Assembly: GCA_905182475.1 (NCBI GenBank)
Contig: CAJJBR010000033.1
Span: 24,943 to 88,942 of the forward strand
Length of the DNA stretch: 64,000 nucleotides
Direction: 5' to 3'
From: Akkermansiaceae bacterium
GTDB lineage: Bacteria; Verrucomicrobiota; Verrucomicrobiia; Verrucomicrobiales; Akkermansiaceae
Shown here: one piece after another, positions 42,966 through 51,983 of the stretch
Numbering within the stretch: position 1 is the first letter of the stretch
Layout of the letters: each line of letters opens with the position of its first letter
Notes under the pieces: generated by a model
Databases searched by the model: none
What the model was told of the DNA's origin: nothing
Seen by the model: only the letters and a program-made list of their open reading frames with translations
Translations under genes and position numbers: made by a program

Positions 42966-43093
42966 CTAGAGACATGGGAGAATGTAGTTTTAATGAGGAA
43001 GGCAGGAAAGCAGGAAGGGATCAGAACTGCGGAAAGGGGTGGGAAACTGGCAAAGAAATTCCTGTATTCCTGCATTCCTTATTGGATGCTCTT
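42939..43093. repeat. Dispersed repeat, copy 2 (module order A then B)
   Basis: This is the partner of the element at 14708-14905. Module A (42939-43020, GCGCATTTTACGGCGGGATT ... GAGGAAGGCAGGAAAGCAGG) is followed by module B (43021-43093, GTGGGAAACTGGCAAAGAAA ... TTATTGGAT). In copy 1 the order on the matching strand is B then A. The element abuts the stop codon of the HDAC-like gene on one side and the phosphofructokinase fragment on the other, so it may have entered at a gene border. Confidence 0.8.
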
Positions 43094-44007
43094 CAAAGTC
43101 CGCGGTATTCCGCAGCGAGGCGCTTTGCGGTGGCGATGGTGTTGCGGTGGAGTTTGGCGGTGAACTCCGGTTGGCGATTGTAGCCTCCACCATAGAGGAT
43201 TGCTACGGGGATGTGGTTTTTGATCATCGCGCGCAGGAGGACTTCGTCGCGGCGTTGGATTTCCTTGAGGGAAAGGTGCATCTGGCCGAATCGGTCGTTG
43301 CGGTGGTTGTCGGCTCCTGAGATCCAGATCACCAGATCCGGAGAGAATTTATCGAGGGCGTCGGCGAGTGTTTTGAACAGCTGCTGAAGATACATTTCCC
43401 CCTCCACGTAGCGGACAGTTTCGACATCCAGGGTGGAGGCGATTTTCTGCGTGGGATAGTTTTTCCCGACGTGGATGGAGTAGGTGAAAACCTGCGGGTC
43501 ATCGCCAAGGATGGAGGCGGTGCCATTGCCTTGATGGGCATCCGTATCGACGACCATGACCTTGATTCCCGGGCGCTTATCTTGGAGGTCACGGATGGCG
43601 ATGGCGATGTCGTTAAAGACGCAGTAGCCCTCGCCGTGCTGGCGGAAGGCGTGGTGGGTGCCGCCTGCGAGGCAAACTCCGACCCCTTCTTCCAAGGCTG
43701 CGTTGCAGGCGAGGCGTGTGGCTTCGACTTCGGTTGCGGAGCGTGAAAAGAGGCTTGAAGATGCGGGGAGGCCGAGGAGGAGTTGTTCCTTGCGGTCGAG
43801 GGCAGCGGACTGGATTTTCTCGATGTAGGAACGGTCGTGGACACGGAGAATGTGGTGGAAATCGGTGGCCTTGACCTCAGTGACCTCTTCCGGGCGGAGA
43901 ATATTTTCCTGAAGCAGCATTTCCTTGGAGACACGGAACTTGTCCATGGGAAACGGGTGACCGCTAGGTAGATCGAGTTCAAAATCCTGTGAGTAAAAGC
44001 AACGCAT
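43093..44007 (-). CDS. Histone deacetylase family protein (cytosolic, AcuC-like)
   Basis: The 304-residue protein has the deacetylase blocks 'FELDLPSGHPFPMDKFRVSK', 'CLAGGTHHAFRQHGEGYCVF' with the His pair, 'VVDTDAHQGNGTASI' with Asp and His zinc ligands, 'ISGADNHRNDRFGQM' with the third ligand Asp, and 'AILYGGGYNR'. There is no signal peptide, so it acts in the cytoplasm. Acetyl-lysine, acetylpolyamine or similar amides are likely substrates. It is only distantly similar to the copy at 6546-7628, so this is not a recent duplication. Confidence 0.88.
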   Translation of the reverse strand: MRCFYSQDFELDLPSGHPFPMDKFRVSKEMLLQENILRPEEVTEVKATDFHHILRVHDRSYIEKIQSAALDRKEQLLLGLPASSSLFSRSATEVEATRLACNAALEEGVGVCLAGGTHHAFRQHGEGYCVFNDIAIAIRDLQDKRPGIKVMVVDTDAHQGNGTASILGDDPQVFTYSIHVGKNYPTQKIASTLDVETVRYVEGEMYLQQLFKTLADALDKFSPDLVIWISGADNHRNDRFGQMHLSLKEIQRRDEVLLRAMIKNHIPVAILYGGGYNRQPEFTAKLHRNTIATAKRLAAEYRGL

Positions 44008-44117
44008 GGAAGAAACCTTAAATTCTAAACTTTAAACTTCAAGCAAGAGTCCGGGGTGATCGGACGATTGAAGGTTTCGGATGACAGGGCGGGGTAAGCC
44101 GTGCAGTTTTCGCTATT

Positions 44118-45059
44118 ATGAAACGTTTTCTCGTCGCTTCCACTTTATTGAAATCATTTACGTGCCTGCTGTTGGCTGGCGGGGGATTATTCGCACAGGA
44201 TGCGAAACATCCCGAGAAGCCCCTCCTTTGGAAGGTCGATGGGAAAGGCCTTGAAAGGCCCTCGTATCTTTTCGGGACGATCCACCTGGGTGCTGAGGAA
44301 GTGACGACCCTGCACCCGGAGGCGCGGAAGGCGTTCGAGTCCGCAGATGCAGTTTACACGGAGGTTCCGATGGATGCTGCATCGCAATTGGCCGCAGCTC
44401 CGATGATGATGCGGAAGGACGGGCAGGCGCTCAATGATGCGCTTGGGGAGGAAATTTCCGCCCGTCTCGACGAGGAACTGAAACTCATCAATCCAGCTCT
44501 TGATTCTACAGCTTTCCAGCCGCTTGCGACATGGGTTGTGGGGATGAGCCTTCCGCTTTTGCCCGATCAGTTGGCGGGCAGGAAAGCGCTGGATATTGTA
44601 CTATGGGAAGAGGCTGCCGCGGCAGGAAAGAAGACAGGTGCCATCGAGACGCTAGCCAGTCAGCTTGCGATTTTTACGGAAATGGCCGAAGAGGAACAGG
44701 TGATCATGCTTTCTGAGACGATGAGGCTTCTCAAGGAGGATAGGGAAAAAGACCGGAACTCGGTGGGGGATTTGACCGCCGCCTATGTCACTGGTGATGT
44801 CGATAAAATCGAGGCGCAGATGCAAAGGAGTATGAAGGAAATGGCGGAGAGCGAGCACAAGGATCTTGGTGAAAAATTCATGAAACGCCTCCTCGCCGAC
44901 CGGGACGTGACCATGGCGGCGACGATTGCCGAGATACTTTCGAAAGAGCCAGGCAGTGTCCATTTCTTCGCAGCAGGAGCCGGGCACTTTTCCTCGAAAA
45001 CGAGTATTCGCAGTCATCTCGAAAAAGCGGGCTATACGGTTACCAGGATTGGCGGATGA
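44118..45059 (+). CDS. TraB/GumN family secreted protein
   Basis: The 313-residue protein has a signal peptide (FTCLLLAGGGLFAQ) and the TraB/GumN plan with two GxxH-type motifs: 'LFGTIHLGAEEV' near the start and 'FFAAGAGHFSSK' near the end, plus a conserved 'VYTEVPMD' Glu. This fold is thought to be a metal-dependent protease or hydrolase of the TIKI type. The body is alpha-helical and acidic (TEMAEEEQVIMLSETMRLLK). Its stop overlaps the start of the FAD monooxygenase gene by ATGA, so the two are translationally coupled. Confidence 0.87.
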   Translation: MKRFLVASTLLKSFTCLLLAGGGLFAQDAKHPEKPLLWKVDGKGLERPSYLFGTIHLGAEEVTTLHPEARKAFESADAVYTEVPMDAASQLAAAPMMMRKDGQALNDALGEEISARLDEELKLINPALDSTAFQPLATWVVGMSLPLLPDQLAGRKALDIVLWEEAAAAGKKTGAIETLASQLAIFTEMAEEEQVIMLSETMRLLKEDREKDRNSVGDLTAAYVTGDVDKIEAQMQRSMKEMAESEHKDLGEKFMKRLLADRDVTMAATIAEILSKEPGSVHFFAAGAGHFSSKTSIRSHLEKAGYTVTRIGG

Positions 45060-46207
45060 ACGTAGCAGTGGTGGGATGCGGTGCGGCGGGCGCGGCTGCG
45101 GCGGTTTTTCTGAAACGTGCGGGGCATGATGTGGTGGTATTCGAGCAAGCTCCGGAGTGCCGGGCGGTGGGTGCCGGTTTCCTCATGCAGCCGAGTGGGA
45201 TGGATGTTTTGCGTGAGCTGGGGATTTATGAAGAGGTCGTTTCCCATTCCTCAAAGGTGAAGCGCTTGCATGTGCTGGAGAAGGACGGGCGCGACCTGAT
45301 GGAGCTTCGCTACGGCGAGCTAGGCGGAGAACTTTTCGGAGCGGGATTGCACCGGCCGGTGGTCATGGGTGCATTGATTGCGTTGGTGGAGAAGGAGGGG
45401 ATAGAAATTCGCTGGGGCTGCCGGGTGAAAGATGCGCGGAAGCTGGCGGACGGTTGGGAAGTGGAGGGTGAAAGGTTCGGCCTGCTGGTGGTGGCTGACG
45501 GTGCGCGCTCTGCGATGCGGCGGGCCATTCTCGGGGACGGATACGACCGCGGGTATGGCTGGGGAGCACATTGGTTCATCGGGAAAAATAACGGGGTGTT
45601 TCCCTCCGGAGATCTCCATCAGGTGGTGGACGGGACAAGATTGCTTGCGGGATTTCTGCCGACCGGGAGGGAACGCGGCGGAAATGAAGAGCTGCTGAGC
45701 CTCTTCTGGAGCCTGCGGATCGCGGATGATGCAAAGATCCGCAGTCAGCCCTTGGAAAAATGGAAGGAAGGTATTCTCGATCTTTGTCCGCGAGCGGAGA
45801 ATCTGTTAGGCCAGATCGATAGCTGGGAGCAGGTTCTCACCGCGAGGTATGGCGATGTCCGGATGCGGAAATGGCACGGAGATAAGCTCGTCTTCCTCGG
45901 CGACGCCGGTCATGCCATGAGCCCCCAGCTTGGCCAAGGAGTGAACCTCGCGCTGGCGGATGCAAGCTGCCTAGTCGCGTGTCTTTCGGAAATGCCTTTG
46001 GAAAAAGCCCTGCCCGAATACTCCCGAAGACGCGGCCCTGTGTTGCGCTATTACCAGTTTGCTACCCGCTGGCTGACGCCCGTTTTCCAGTCGGACTACC
46101 AGTTCATCGCGCCTTTCCGCCACGCCGGCTTCCGTGTTTCTCAGCGCATTCCGTTTGCTCGCAAGCTGATGACAAGGTCGATGGCGGGGATGATGCGCGG
46201 GATCTAA
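45056..46207 (+). CDS. FAD-dependent monooxygenase (PHBH-type)
   Basis: The 383-residue flavoprotein starts with the Rossmann motif 'VAVVGCGAAGAAAAVFLKRA' and a Glu at the strand end (VVVFEQA). It also has the 'LLVVADGARSAMRR' DG motif and the GD motif 'LVFLGDAGHAMSPQLGQGVN', as in p-hydroxybenzoate-hydroxylase-like enzymes. Members hydroxylate aromatic or polyprenyl compounds using NAD(P)H and O2. The C-terminal helix region (TRWLTPVFQSDYQFIAPFRH) is like those that attach to membranes. It is coupled to the TraB/GumN gene by a four-base overlap. Substrate unknown. Confidence 0.88.
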   Translation: MNVAVVGCGAAGAAAAVFLKRAGHDVVVFEQAPECRAVGAGFLMQPSGMDVLRELGIYEEVVSHSSKVKRLHVLEKDGRDLMELRYGELGGELFGAGLHRPVVMGALIALVEKEGIEIRWGCRVKDARKLADGWEVEGERFGLLVVADGARSAMRRAILGDGYDRGYGWGAHWFIGKNNGVFPSGDLHQVVDGTRLLAGFLPTGRERGGNEELLSLFWSLRIADDAKIRSQPLEKWKEGILDLCPRAENLLGQIDSWEQVLTARYGDVRMRKWHGDKLVFLGDAGHAMSPQLGQGVNLALADASCLVACLSEMPLEKALPEYSRRRGPVLRYYQFATRWLTPVFQSDYQFIAPFRHAGFRVSQRIPFARKLMTRSMAGMMRGI

Positions 46208-46320
46208 TGGAATTGGAGAATCCACGATTCCACCAAGTTAAGATAATTTCCCTTGCCTGATACCTTTTAATGCAAGGTAGCTGGTGAAGATTGTCACAGG
46301 GAAAGTCAGATTGGTTTGGT

Positions 46321-46676
46321 AATTGGACGGTGCAGATGCGCAAGGGCGTGCTGGATCTGTGCATCCTGTCGGCGTTGTAGAACGGTGAGAAATACGGGTA
46401 TGCGCGGGTTAAGTCTTTGGTCGCGGTTCCTAGGGTGGGGGTTGCTGAAAGGTCGATATACCCATTGCTTTCCAGGCTGAAAAACAGGGACTGGTGACAA
46501 CACGGCTGGAGGAATCGAGTGAGGGGCCTGCGCGGAAATATTACTCCCTCACCGAGACGGGACGCGTGGAGGCGGGGAGGATGTCGGACTATTTCGGGAT
46601 GATGATGAAAGGTATGCAGTCGCTCAACGAAGGCGATTTCATGCGGGATGAGAAAACCAACGAAACGAAATTATGA
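46321..46676 (+). pseudogene. Broken PadR-family regulator gene
   Basis: The frame 'NWTVQMRKGVLDLCILSAL' is stopped by TAG at 46378-46380, then goes on 'NGEKYGYARVKSLVAVPRVG' and 'ERSIYPLLSRLKN'. Near 46486 the reading must shift one base to continue 'GLVTTRLEESSEGPARKYYS' and LTETGRVEA to the stop at 46674. Joined together this is a standard PadR winged-helix repressor. One stop and one frameshift inactivate it. The end overlaps the following membrane-protein gene by ATGA, the usual arrangement for PadR and its HAAS-type partner. Confidence 0.85.
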
Positions 46677-47908
46677 AAACGTGGACGAAGCAGGCTGAAG
46701 GGCGATTGGAAGAATACATCGAAGCGAGGGCGCGGCGGGACAATTTGGTAGGCAGCGATATCCGGGAGCTGAGGGAGGATCTTTCCGCCCACGTTTATGA
46801 GGAGGCGGAGGGGCTGAAAGTGGAGCGAATCGGCTCGGTGGATGTGGAGAAAATTATCGCCGGATTGGAAAGTAGAAGTGCGGATCAGGTTGCTCTCGTG
46901 ACGCGGAAAAAGGGTTGGAGCTGGGCGCTGGTATTTGGAGTGATCATGCCGCTTCTGGTGGCAATTATTGAAATCCTATCCGGCTTCTGCGGGGGAGTGT
47001 TTTTCGATCCGGTGCCGACCGTCTGGCACTCGCTGCTGGTGCTTTCCGTGCCGCTAGTGAACTGGTGGCTGCTGACCAAAGGTCGTGCTGCCGGGGCCAT
47101 GGCACAGGGGATTGCGGCGGGTATTTCGGTGGTGGTTGCCATATTCTACGGATTATTGTTCCTCCCGCTGCTACCGCTTTCCATTCTTGCGATTCTTGCG
47201 ATGGGGCTGGGTTTTCTCTCGCTGACTCCCGTGTTTGCGGCGATCGCGGTCTGGCTGGGCTTACGTTTTATCTGGAGAAAGGCTGAGAAGCCTCCCGGAA
47301 TTTCTCTCCAACTGTTCGCGATCACCCTCGGATTGTGGATAGCAGGAACCGTTTTTTATTCTGGCGAGGAATGGATGGGGCACATCGGTGCGCTCCTGAT
47401 CCTGTTTGGGACGATCTTCGGTTGGGTGCTTTTCGACAGGCTGGTGAGCTACGGATGGTTGGCAAAAAAGGAGCGTGCTGGAATGCCGATCATTCTCCGG
47501 CAGCTCTGCGGTGCCATCGTTGTGCTGATCGCTGCCTCTTCGATTTTAAAATGGGGCTACGGACTCGAACTTACCGGTCTGATCGCAACGTCGGGAGTCG
47601 CGGCAGTGATACTCGCTTTCAAACCGCATCTGGGACTTTTTCGCGTAGATTGGGCGAATTTTTCCTCTTTTCCGAAGGGTGCCGAACTGCTTAGACTGCC
47701 AATGTGTTCCAAATCGTTTTCAATGAAATCAGTGCCGCCGAAATTTCCGCTTTGGGGACCTTGGAGCAGCTCGAGTTGCTCGAAGAATTCCGCGTCACGG
47801 AGCAGGATCTCAACGGTCTGGGCAGCGATAAATTCGGGCGCATCGAGAGGGATGGCCACGTCTTCCATCGATTTCGGGCGAAGGAATACCGTTTCTATTT
47901 CGAGGTGA
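46673..47908 (+). CDS. HAAS/DUF1700-like membrane protein that has lost its own stop
   Basis: The N-terminal 70 residues (LEEYIEARARRDNLVGSDIR, HVYEEAEG) resemble the HAAS/permease-prefix domains found in PadR-regulated membrane proteins. Seven or more membrane helices follow up to about residue 335 (LTGLIATSGVAAVILAFKPH). After about 'FPKGAELLRLP' the frame leaves recognisable coding sequence and runs out of phase through the next gene, giving an odd Ser-rich tail (WSSSSCSKNSASRSR). The original stop has probably been lost. With its PadR repressor also broken, this unit may be unregulated or itself decaying. Confidence 0.65.
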   Translation: MKTWTKQAEGRLEEYIEARARRDNLVGSDIRELREDLSAHVYEEAEGLKVERIGSVDVEKIIAGLESRSADQVALVTRKKGWSWALVFGVIMPLLVAIIEILSGFCGGVFFDPVPTVWHSLLVLSVPLVNWWLLTKGRAAGAMAQGIAAGISVVVAIFYGLLFLPLLPLSILAILAMGLGFLSLTPVFAAIAVWLGLRFIWRKAEKPPGISLQLFAITLGLWIAGTVFYSGEEWMGHIGALLILFGTIFGWVLFDRLVSYGWLAKKERAGMPIILRQLCGAIVVLIAASSILKWGYGLELTGLIATSGVAAVILAFKPHLGLFRVDWANFSSFPKGAELLRLPMCSKSFSMKSVPPKFPLWGPWSSSSCSKNSASRSRISTVWAAINSGASRGMATSSIDFGRRNTVSISR

Positions 47909-48066
47909 AGGACGGCTCCGTTATCGTCCACCGCGTCCTGCACAAGGGAACATTTTCCGATTTCCTGTTCCGTTCGAAAATGCCCTTGGGCGAGGATGAA
48001 GCCCTCGCCAGCTCCAAGCATTTTTGGAAGCTCATCGACGAAGGCCGGAACGCGAAGAAGTTGTAA
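47704..48066 (+). CDS. Small basic protein with weak RelE/ParE resemblance
   Basis: The 120-residue protein starts with GTG 47704 (FQIVFNEISAAEISALGTLE) and has a compact beta-rich second half (DGHVFHRFRAKEYRFYFEVK, 'GSVIVHRVLHKGTFSDFLFR') that recalls the beta-sheet of RelE/ParE-type proteins. No antitoxin gene is beside it, so a toxin role is not supported by context. The upstream membrane-protein frame runs through it in another phase. The reading frame looks coding, but the function is unknown. Confidence 0.6.
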   Translation: MFQIVFNEISAAEISALGTLEQLELLEEFRVTEQDLNGLGSDKFGRIERDGHVFHRFRAKEYRFYFEVKDGSVIVHRVLHKGTFSDFLFRSKMPLGEDEALASSKHFWKLIDEGRNAKKL

Positions 48067-48073
48067 CCGGTTC

Positions 48074-48718
48074 TTAACCGAACACTTTTTTCTTCGAAGG
48101 CGTGATGTGGGGTGGCTTGAGGTAAATGGGTTGGGGGAGTTTTCCTGCCCACAAAGCGCGGGTCTGGGGTGTTGCGCTTTGCCACGCCTGCCACAGGCCG
48201 CTGGCGGAAGGTTTTGCAAGCGGGATTTCCTTTTCCTTGATCAGCTCCATGCAGAAAACCGGGGTCTGGCTTTCTTTTGCCTGGCGAACGGCAGAATCGA
48301 GGCCGATCTCGTCGGTCAGTTCAGGTTCGGTGACGAGCTGCCCTTCGGAGATTTTCGCCACCCAGTAGGAACCTCTCCGCGCGTCGCCGACGGCAATACA
48401 GGGCTCGCCGGTGAGCGCTTCCGGAACAGCGAGAATGGACGGGATAGAGATGGCTTTGCACCCTGCGACAAGTGCCGCACCTTGTCCTGCGGCGATCCCG
48501 ACCCGCGTCCCGCTGTAGCTGCCCGGCCCGCTTCCAACGAAAATCGCCTCGAATGATCGCGATCCGTTCGCTTCGATAATTTCCCCGAGAGGCTCGAAGA
48601 GAGCCGCATTGTGACGGCGGTCGCTGGAAAATGACTTTTGCGCAACGATTTTCCCTTCGTTCGCCAAGGCGATGGAGGCAGTGGGTGTAGAGGTTTCTAT
48701 GATCAGGACAGCGGTCAC
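48074..48718 (-). CDS. tsaB: tRNA threonylcarbamoyladenosine biosynthesis protein TsaB
   Basis: TsaB is the scaffold partner of TsaD and TsaE in making the t6A base of ANN-decoding tRNAs. The 214-residue protein has the ASKHA-type start 'VLIIETSTPTASIALANEGK', the conserved 'RRHNAALFEPLGE', and the signature 'IFVGSGPGSYSGTRVGIAAG'. The start is GTG 48718. The C-terminal 60 residues are variable, as usual. The gene converges with the RelE-like ORF, with 7 bp between stops. TsaD, TsaE and TsaC are not in the window. Confidence 0.9.
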   Translation of the reverse strand: MTAVLIIETSTPTASIALANEGKIVAQKSFSSDRRHNAALFEPLGEIIEANGSRSFEAIFVGSGPGSYSGTRVGIAAGQGAALVAGCKAISIPSILAVPEALTGEPCIAVGDARRGSYWVAKISEGQLVTEPELTDEIGLDSAVRQAKESQTPVFCMELIKEKEIPLAKPSASGLWQAWQSATPQTRALWAGKLPQPIYLKPPHITPSKKKVFG

Positions 48719-48812
48719 GCCCGGACACTAAATCTCAAATCTCAAATCCCCAATCTCTTTCATTCAGTTTCTTGGAACTTGCAACTTCCGTTAGGAATCA
48801 TGAGTCTCAGCC

Positions 48813-49913
48813 ATGCTCCTTGCAGACCGCTATATCGCCAGACAGATCCTACTTGGGACTCTGTATGCGATCGTGGTGCTTAGTCTGGTGCTGGTGATGG
48901 GAAACCTTTTCAAGCAAGCGAGGCCATTGCTGGTAGAACAGCATGCCCCGCTTGGGCTGGTTCTCCGCTTCGTCATCAATGTCCTTCCCTTTTCACTGAT
49001 GTTCACCATCCCATGGGGTTTCCTTTCCGCCGTGCTGCTGGTGTTCGGACGGATGTCCAGCGATAACGAAATCACTAGTTTACGTGTCGCGGGGCTGAGT
49101 TTGTGGAGGCTATCTTTGCCGGTCTTCGTGATTGGTGCGGTTTTTTCGGGGATTTGCTTGTGGATCAATGTGAATGTGGTTCCCCACGCGAAAGCATCGC
49201 TCACGGAAATGATCTATGAACAGGTGAAGCGGGATCCGAGGTCGCTGCTAGATCCCGGTATCGTGCAGTCGAAGTTTAAGAACCAGAAGGTTTTCGTGGA
49301 GGCGAGGGAAGGAGATTCGCTTGTCGGTTTCCACCTCTACCAGGTTTCTAACGGCGAAAACGGAACTCCTGTCCGCGCGGATGCCTATGTCCATGCCGGT
49401 AAGGTTTCGCTGGTGGTGGATGAGGAAAAGAAGCAGCTCCGCCTCAAGCTGATCGATGCGTTCATCGAGACGAAACAGGAAAACGGACTTTCCGAACTGG
49501 CCTTCGCCGGGGAAGCCGAGCCGTGGTTATTCGACTTCGGTTCCGACCAGAATAAGAAAGCCCGCTCCAGCGCGATGACCAACGGGGCGATTCTCCGCTA
49601 CATCGATGCAAATCCGGATCTGCCCCAAGTCAAAAAGGTCGAGTTCCGCGCGGAGATTACAAAGCGCTATTCATTTTCCCTCGCCTGCCTCTCTTTCGCC
49701 TGCGTGGCGGTTCCGCTGGGCTTGAAGAGCCGGAGGAAAGATACCTCCAGCGGCCTCATCGTTAGTCTGATAATTGGAACGGCGTATTTCCTCTTCACGG
49801 TGCTGGCCGATGAATTCGAGACAGATCTCGGCGCGACCCTCGTGCTATGGGCTCCGAATGTTTTTTGCGTATTGCTCGGCTTGTTTCTGTTCAGACGCGT
49901 TCGGTTCCGTTAG
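48813..49913 (+). CDS. LptF/LptG-type LPS export permease
   Basis: The 366-residue protein has the YjgP/YjgQ layout: three membrane helices, a periplasmic jelly-roll domain of about 150 residues, and three more helices. Blocks include 'LADRYIARQILLGTLYAIVV', 'INVLPFSLMFTIPWGFLSAV', 'ALLVFGRMSSDNEITSLRVA' (in part) and, at the end, 'RKDTSSGLIVSLIIGTAYFL'. LptF and LptG form the membrane part of the LptB2FG transporter that extracts LPS. LptB and an LptC-LptA fusion are encoded at 58-60 kb. Whether this is LptF or LptG cannot be settled here. A SulP gene follows 15 bp later. Confidence 0.88.
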   Translation: MLLADRYIARQILLGTLYAIVVLSLVLVMGNLFKQARPLLVEQHAPLGLVLRFVINVLPFSLMFTIPWGFLSAVLLVFGRMSSDNEITSLRVAGLSLWRLSLPVFVIGAVFSGICLWINVNVVPHAKASLTEMIYEQVKRDPRSLLDPGIVQSKFKNQKVFVEAREGDSLVGFHLYQVSNGENGTPVRADAYVHAGKVSLVVDEEKKQLRLKLIDAFIETKQENGLSELAFAGEAEPWLFDFGSDQNKKARSSAMTNGAILRYIDANPDLPQVKKVEFRAEITKRYSFSLACLSFACVAVPLGLKSRRKDTSSGLIVSLIIGTAYFLFTVLADEFETDLGATLVLWAPNVFCVLLGLFLFRRVRFR

Positions 49914-49928
49914 TGTGCTAGGATAGCT

Positions 49929-51797
49929 ATGGGTTTCGGAAATTTCACAAGGAAGGCTTTTAGGCAGACCCGCGATTTTTTCGCCTCCGAGAAGATCAGT
50001 TTCCTTCCGAGAATCAGTTCACCCCGCGATTACTCAAAGGCATTTTTCGGGTCTGATCTGCGGGCTGCGATGAACGTGACCTTGCTCGCCCTCCCCCAGG
50101 CTATCGCTTACGCGGCCATCGCAGGGCTGGATATCATTTACGGAGTTATCTGTTCGGCGATCGCAGCCATCGTCGCGCCTTTTTTCTCCAGTTCGAGATT
50201 CAATGTCCAGGGTCCGACCAACGCGACGGCGTTCATGCTTTTCAGTTTCTTCGCGATGAATCCCGAGTTGAAAGTGCGGATTCCCGAGTTGCTGCCCTTG
50301 CTGGTGATTCTGATTGCCGTTATTTCGATGGTGGGCGCCATCCTGAAAGTCGCGGATCTGCTCCAGTATGTTTCACGCAGTGTTCTTGTCGGCTACATGG
50401 CGGGCGCGGCGGTATTGATCATTGCAAACCAGCTGAAACCGCTGCTCGGACTCAGCCCCTTCGTCGATCCGAATAAGACCGCCACATTTTTCGGCCTGAT
50501 CGGGGAGCTTCTTAAGAACCTTGGGAACATTAACTGGGTGCCGGTGCTCATCGGTGCTGGGACACTTGTAATTTACCTAGCCTTCCGGAAATGGAAGAAG
50601 AATTGGCCAGCCTTCTCCATCGCTCTGCTCCTTGGTTCCGCGATTTTTGGTTCGCTCATCCAGTTCGGGGTCGAGCCTTTCGCTGGTCAGGCGACCTTCA
50701 ATACCTTCGGTTTCACCGAACTGATCCCGACAGCACCGAATCTCTTCCATAGTGAGATTTTCAACGATATTTCGGTCATGCTTGGACTGGCATTAGCTAT
50801 CGCCTTTCTCGCTTCCCTAGAAAATACCCTGATGGCGAAGTCCATCTCATCCCAGACTGGCGACAAGGTCGATGTGAACCAAGACATGCTTTCCGTCGGT
50901 TTCTCAAATCTTGGCTCCGCCCTTGCAGGTGGCATGCCGGCCTCTGGTTCGCTCACAAGATCGATCCTGAATTTTCGCTCCGGGGCGAAGACGAAAGCTG
51001 CTCCCGTTTTCACCGGGATTTTCACTCTCATTCTGGTCATCCTGATCGCATGGTCCAGGGAAACCGGTCTGAACCTGATCGACTACATCCCCAAAGCCGC
51101 ACTCGCCGTTTTGGTAATCGCGATCTCTTTTTCCCTGTTTAACGTCCACCAAATTCGAATCTGCCTGCGCTCCACCAGTGATGACGCGGTGGTGATAGGG
51201 TTCACCTTTCTCTCCACCCTTCTGGCGCCGTTGCACGTTGCTATCTTCATCGGCGTCGCTATCTCCATCACCTTGTTTCTGAGAAAAGCCAGCAAGCCGC
51301 ATCTGACGGAATACGAGTTCAATGAGACCGGAGAGCTGCGCGAAAAGGAAGGGAAACAAGCCCGGGTCATTCCGGCGATTTCCATCGTCCACGTCGAGGG
51401 CGACCTGTTCTTCGGTGCATCGGAAATTTTCCGCACCCAAATCCAGCATACTGTGGCGGATCCGGCGATCAAGGTGATCATTCTTCGCCTGAAAAACGCG
51501 AGGCACCTCGATGCTACCAGCGTGATGGCGCTGGAAGATCTGAACAAATTCATGCGCCGCAAAGGGCTGTTCCTGCTAATTTCCGGAGCGACCAAGGACG
51601 TTTACAAGGTTCTGAAACGCTCGGGCATCCTCGAAACGCTTCAGAAAGGCGCGGATCGCAAACAGGGAGAGAGCAATATTTTCCTCACCATGCCTTCCAA
51701 CCCGAACATCTCCACCCGAGACGCCCTGCGTCGCGCACAACAACTCCTCGGGACAAAAGAGGCGGATGTGCGTATCTTCTATGATCCGAGTAAGTAG
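49929..51797 (+). CDS. SulP-family anion transporter with STAS domain
   Basis: The 622-residue protein has a long N-terminal lead of about 35 residues, then the SulP membrane domain (LRAAMNVTLLALPQAIAYAA, 'FNVQGPTNATAFMLFSFFAM', 'GFSNLGSALAGGMPASGSLT'). A cytoplasmic STAS domain spans about residues 470-600 (IPAISIVHVEGDLFFGASEI, 'VIILRLKNARHLDATSVMAL'). The family moves sulfate, bicarbonate or dicarboxylates, often with sodium. The substrate cannot be told from sequence alone. It lies close downstream of the LptF/G-type gene and is possibly in the same transcript, without an obvious functional link. Confidence 0.9.
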   Translation: MGFGNFTRKAFRQTRDFFASEKISFLPRISSPRDYSKAFFGSDLRAAMNVTLLALPQAIAYAAIAGLDIIYGVICSAIAAIVAPFFSSSRFNVQGPTNATAFMLFSFFAMNPELKVRIPELLPLLVILIAVISMVGAILKVADLLQYVSRSVLVGYMAGAAVLIIANQLKPLLGLSPFVDPNKTATFFGLIGELLKNLGNINWVPVLIGAGTLVIYLAFRKWKKNWPAFSIALLLGSAIFGSLIQFGVEPFAGQATFNTFGFTELIPTAPNLFHSEIFNDISVMLGLALAIAFLASLENTLMAKSISSQTGDKVDVNQDMLSVGFSNLGSALAGGMPASGSLTRSILNFRSGAKTKAAPVFTGIFTLILVILIAWSRETGLNLIDYIPKAALAVLVIAISFSLFNVHQIRICLRSTSDDAVVIGFTFLSTLLAPLHVAIFIGVAISITLFLRKASKPHLTEYEFNETGELREKEGKQARVIPAISIVHVEGDLFFGASEIFRTQIQHTVADPAIKVIILRLKNARHLDATSVMALEDLNKFMRRKGLFLLISGATKDVYKVLKRSGILETLQKGADRKQGESNIFLTMPSNPNISTRDALRRAQQLLGTKEADVRIFYDPSK

Positions 51798-51983
51798 TCG
51801 TGAGGAAAGTGCCTCCCGGTTCGGAGCCATCCGGGCAATTACTCAGAGGCATTCGTAAAGGTGCAGGGATGCTACAGCTCCGGGGAAAGCGGACGCGGGT
51901 CTTCCATATCACCCCCCTTTCTCCGAGCTGAATTCCCGGCGTATGTTCTTGCTGCCTGGAGGCCTGAGGGTAGGGTTCGCAGT

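Noticed and set aside
47557-48219. 220-aa minus-strand ORF across the RelE-like gene
   Set aside because: It overlaps the ends of two better frames and the tsaB 3' end, and has no recognisable domain.
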